This document shows positions 5,500-7,279 of a stretch of 7,279 nucleotides of DNA, piece by piece. The notes below the pieces were generated by a model. It worked only from the letters and a program-made list of their open reading frames with translations. It had not been told where the DNA came from and did not search any database. The stretch's first letter is position 1; every line of letters starts with the position of its first letter. The translations under genes were made by a program, and so were the position numbers. The stretch comes from an uncultured Clostridia bacterium (GTDB taxonomy: Bacteria; Bacillota; Clostridia; Oscillospirales; Ruminococcaceae): NCBI GenBank assembly GCA_947628385.1, contig CANQZS010000094.1, positions 1 through 7,279 of the forward strand, given 5' to 3'.

Positions 5500-5937
5500 A
5501 TGGCTTTTTCCGATCTGGAAATACTGGCAAGGATCATAAAATGCGAAGCCGGAGGAGAGGGTGAAAACGGCATGAAAGCCGTCGCCAGCGTCGTTATGAA
5601 CAGAGTCCACATAACCTACGGAGAATATGGCAGACTGGAGAAAACTATCCGCGCCATCATCTATCAGCCGGGACAGTTCGACTGCGTGCGCGAGACTATC
5701 GGCGGCAGGTACAACGCTCAGAATATCTATAATATGCGTCCCGATCAGGTGCATTACGATATTGCAAATTGGGCAATTGCCGGAAACCGCCTTACTAATC
5801 TCGGATTTGCGCTATGGTATTTCAATCCGTTCAGCTCGACGTGCAGGCAGTATTTTCCCTCTGAAGTGGGAGAATTTGTTATCCGTATAGGAGATCACTG
5901 CTTCTACAATCCGACAAGCAAATACGCGGATACCTGA
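5500..5937 (+). CDS. cwlJ: CwlJ-type spore cortex-lytic hydrolase
   Basis: The 145 residues are essentially the length of B. subtilis CwlJ, with no signal peptide and no peptidoglycan-binding domain, as in CwlJ and unlike secreted two-domain SleB. The catalytic-domain start ILARIIKCEAGGEGENGMKA (8-27) contains the conserved glutamate E16. Further matches are IYQPGQFDCV (54-63), the CwlJ-like LWYFNP (105-110) and the C-terminal HCFYNPTS (133-140). CwlJ degrades muramic-lactam-containing cortex during germination and, in Bacillus, is laid down in the coat by the mother cell and responds to Ca-dipicolinate. The start is ATG 5500, nine bases after GAGGAGGG; an upstream in-frame ATG at 5437 lacks such a site. 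The GerQ-like gene follows 31 bp later, the expected partner. Confidence 0.9.
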   Translation: MAFSDLEILARIIKCEAGGEGENGMKAVASVVMNRVHITYGEYGRLEKTIRAIIYQPGQFDCVRETIGGRYNAQNIYNMRPDQVHYDIANWAIAGNRLTNLGFALWYFNPFSSTCRQYFPSEVGEFVIRIGDHCFYNPTSKYADT

Positions 5938-5968
5938 TACCAGAATCTTTTATGAAAGGAACATTTTT

Positions 5969-6505
5969 ATGAACGGAAATTATGACAGACCCGGAAATCC
6001 CGCAAATCAGCATATGAACAGCCAGAGGAACCGCGGCAGCGGCGGCATGAGCTCTATGAACGGAAGCATGAACGGAATGAACAGCATGAATAACATGAAC
6101 GGCATGAATAACATGAACAGTATGAACGGCTCGAATAATAATTCCGGCGAGCTTCCGAACATTCAGGAGATAATCGAGCGGAACCGCACGCGCAGCGAAT
6201 TCACAACGCCTGTTCAGCAGACCTTTGATTCCGAGGAAATGGCAGGCTCAATGCAGAAGATACTTTCGGATAATATCGGCGAATACGTAGTCATAGAGTT
6301 CCTGATAGGCACCGAAAGAATGCAGCGCAAGCAAGGCATACTTTTCTTTGTGGGAACGAGCTACGTCACGCTTTATGACGACGACAACGAAATATTCATA
6401 ATCTGCGATATTTTTTCGATAAAATTCGTGTACTTCTACTATCCCAATCAGCGTCCCAACAGGAACTATAACATTCTTCCCAACAGCAACGGGAGCATGG
6501 GATAA
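5969..6505 (+). CDS. gerQ: GerQ-like spore coat protein with Met-Asn-X repeat tail
   Basis: The protein has 178 residues. An Asn/Met/Gly-rich disordered N-terminus (1-60) contains a Met-Asn-X tract at 30-54. A linker (61-88) leads to the conserved domain (about 89-160). Its pattern, EEMAGSMQKILSDNIGEYVV followed by strands KQGILFFVG, YVTLYDDDNEIFIICDIFSI and KFVYFYYP, resembles the C-terminal domain of B. subtilis GerQ (also 181 residues with a low-complexity head). In Bacillus, GerQ is needed for CwlJ to be present and active in the coat. Direct placement behind a CwlJ gene strongly supports the call. ATG 5969 follows AAAGGA by about nine bases. No lysine occurs before residue 97, whereas Bacillus GerQ is cross-linked by transglutaminase through N-terminal lysines. 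The tail itself is not recognisably homologous. Confidence 0.85.
   Translation: MNGNYDRPGNPANQHMNSQRNRGSGGMSSMNGSMNGMNSMNNMNGMNNMNSMNGSNNNSGELPNIQEIIERNRTRSEFTTPVQQTFDSEEMAGSMQKILSDNIGEYVVIEFLIGTERMQRKQGILFFVGTSYVTLYDDDNEIFIICDIFSIKFVYFYYPNQRPNRNYNILPNSNGSMG
6056..6130 (+). repeat. Met-Asn-X triplet repeat coding tract in gerQ
   Basis: Residues 30-54 of the GerQ-like protein run as Met-Asn-(Gly/Ser/Asn) units, seven of them uninterrupted from residue 34, one extra Ser separating the first unit. At DNA level this is an imperfect 9-base repeat of the form ATGAAYrgc with synonymous changes (AAC/AAT, GGC/GGA, AGC/AGT). Changes between units suggest selection on the protein sequence, but repeat slippage could change the copy number between strains. 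Confidence 0.85.
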
Positions 6506-6510
6506 TTTTT

Positions 6511-6556
6511 TCCGGACGGGGGAAACGTATTCTCCGTCCGGATATTATTTTTTGGA
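6511..6556 (+). terminator. Terminator-like hairpin between gerQ and sleL
   Basis: TCCGGACGG (6511-6519) pairs perfectly with CCGTCCGGA (6534-6542). Four more inner pairs including two G-U give about 13 bp around a 6-base loop. The tail is TATTATTTTTT, ending at the GGAG of the sleL ribosome binding site (6554-6557). The interrupted T-tract suggests partial termination, so sleL may be expressed at a lower level than cwlJ-gerQ, or from its own promoter, for which there is little room. Confidence 0.75.
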
Positions 6557-6565
6557 GTGATATTT

Positions 6566-7279
6566 TTGGAGATCTACGTTGTTCAGGCAGGAGATACCGT
6601 TTATTCCATTGCGGAAAAATTCGGAGTTTCCGTTCAGCGGATAGTATCCGACAACAAGCTTTCTCCGGATCGGGAGCTTGCCGTAGGTCAGGCTCTGCTG
6701 ATACTTATTCCCGAGCTTACCCACGTATTCATATCCGGAGAAACGCTCTATTCCGTAGCGAGAATGTACGGCACCGATATAATGCAGCTTTACAGGAACA
6801 ATCCCGTACTCATCGGGAACGACATCATTCCCGACGGTACGCAGATAGTTATTTCATACCGTACGGAGCCTATGTCTGAAAGGGAGGTGAGCGGCTTCGC
6901 ATACAGCTATATATCGCAGGATACGCTCATATCCGCGCTTCCCTATCTTACATATATAATTATTTTCGGATACGGATTCACTGAGGACGGCAGTATAATA
7001 ACCGTAAATGACAGCCGCATTATCTCAGCCGCGCACAGCTTCCGGACGTCCGTTCTGCTGAGTCTTACAAGCATAAATACCGACGGTTCATTTGATTCCG
7101 GAAAGATAGTAAGGCTTCTTACGGATACCGTATTCCAGAATACCGTCATAGATAATTTGATCGATATTATCCTTATGAAAGAAGCTCAGGGGCTTGACAT
7201 TGATCTGGAATATATCCCCGGTGAGCTTCGTGAAGCGTTTGCGGACTTTACCGCAAATGCCGCGGCAAGGCTTGAACCC
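6566..7279 (+). CDS. sleL: SleL/YaaH-type cortex-fragment glucosaminidase (LysM-LysM-GH18), cut by window end
   Basis: A 238-codon open frame reaches the window end without a stop. It begins with two LysM domains (about 2-48, IYVVQAGDTVYSIAEKFGVS, and 53-97, HVFISGETLYSVARMYGTD) that bind the glycan chain. A glycoside hydrolase family 18 domain follows from about 105. The GH18 catalytic signature is GLDIDLEYIP at 209-218, with D211, D213 and the proton-donor glutamate E215. Bacillus SleL has the same architecture, about 430 residues and no signal peptide, so roughly 190 residues including the second half of the barrel are outside the window. SleL is an N-acetylglucosaminidase that trims cortex fragments released by CwlJ/SleB. 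The start is TTG 6566, eight bases after GGAG (6554-6557); it directly precedes the first LysM strand, so no leader peptide is lost. Confidence 0.88.
   Translation, partial: MEIYVVQAGDTVYSIAEKFGVSVQRIVSDNKLSPDRELAVGQALLILIPELTHVFISGETLYSVARMYGTDIMQLYRNNPVLIGNDIIPDGTQIVISYRTEPMSEREVSGFAYSYISQDTLISALPYLTYIIIFGYGFTEDGSIITVNDSRIISAAHSFRTSVLLSLTSINTDGSFDSGKIVRLLTDTVFQNTVIDNLIDIILMKEAQGLDIDLEYIPGELREAFADFTANAAARLEP

Noticed and set aside
5500..5937. Identification as SleB rather than CwlJ
   Set aside because: There is no signal peptide or N-terminal peptidoglycan-binding domain. The length and the LWYF and HCFY-x-PT motifs fit CwlJ, and a GerQ-like gene follows.
6056..6130. Short tandem repeats considered as a CRISPR-like or intergenic repeat array
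   Set aside because: The repeats are in frame inside gerQ, have a 9-base unit with no spacers, and encode Met-Asn-X.

Overview
The window reads as chromosomal DNA of an endospore-forming member of the Clostridia, most likely a Ruminococcus/Oscillospiraceae-type anaerobe. This is inferred from gene content (gpr, yabP, yabQ, CwlJ-type and SleL-type enzymes, GerQ), strong AGGAGG-type ribosome binding sites and frequent TTG/GTG starts. The placement comes from family knowledge and gene order, not from a database search.

Left part (1-1680): the 3' end of a tRNA-Gln(CUG) runs in from the left and is closed by a strong terminator. A two-gene minus-strand operon converges on it. The operon encodes an ECF sigma factor and a translationally coupled single-pass membrane protein that is probably its anti-sigma factor. 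The leader of this operon contains a large hairpin with a GTGA tetraloop.

Middle (1894-3532): rpsT (ribosomal protein S20, minus strand, own terminator) lies divergent from gpr (plus strand), the protease that degrades small acid-soluble spore proteins at germination. They are separated by a 369-bp gene-free stretch. This rpsT/gpr pairing matches Bacillus, but spoIIP does not follow gpr here. The protease is a short form with almost no propeptide.

Right of gpr (3539-5284): a minus-strand operon yabP-yabQ-divIC-yabR keeps the Bacillus gene order. It links two spore-morphogenesis proteins (YabP, YabQ) with a division/septum protein (DivIC) and an S1-domain RNA-binding protein. Neither yabO/rqcP upstream nor spoIIE downstream is present. 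The yabP ribosome binding site lies inside a perfect short hairpin.

Far right (5500-7279): divergent from yabP, a plus-strand cluster encodes a CwlJ-type spore cortex hydrolase, a GerQ-like protein with an unusual Met-Asn-X repeat tail, and a SleL/YaaH-type LysM-LysM-GH18 cortex-fragment hydrolase cut off by the window end. In Bacillus, CwlJ needs GerQ for its action and SleL degrades the cortex fragments, so this is a compact cortex-lysis module placed back to back with a spore-assembly operon. A terminator-like hairpin sits directly in front of the sleL ribosome binding site.

No mobile element, CRISPR array, prophage or defence system is visible. The most interesting signals are the packed germination module, the odd GerQ tail, the minimal GPR propeptide and several RNA-hairpin control candidates.
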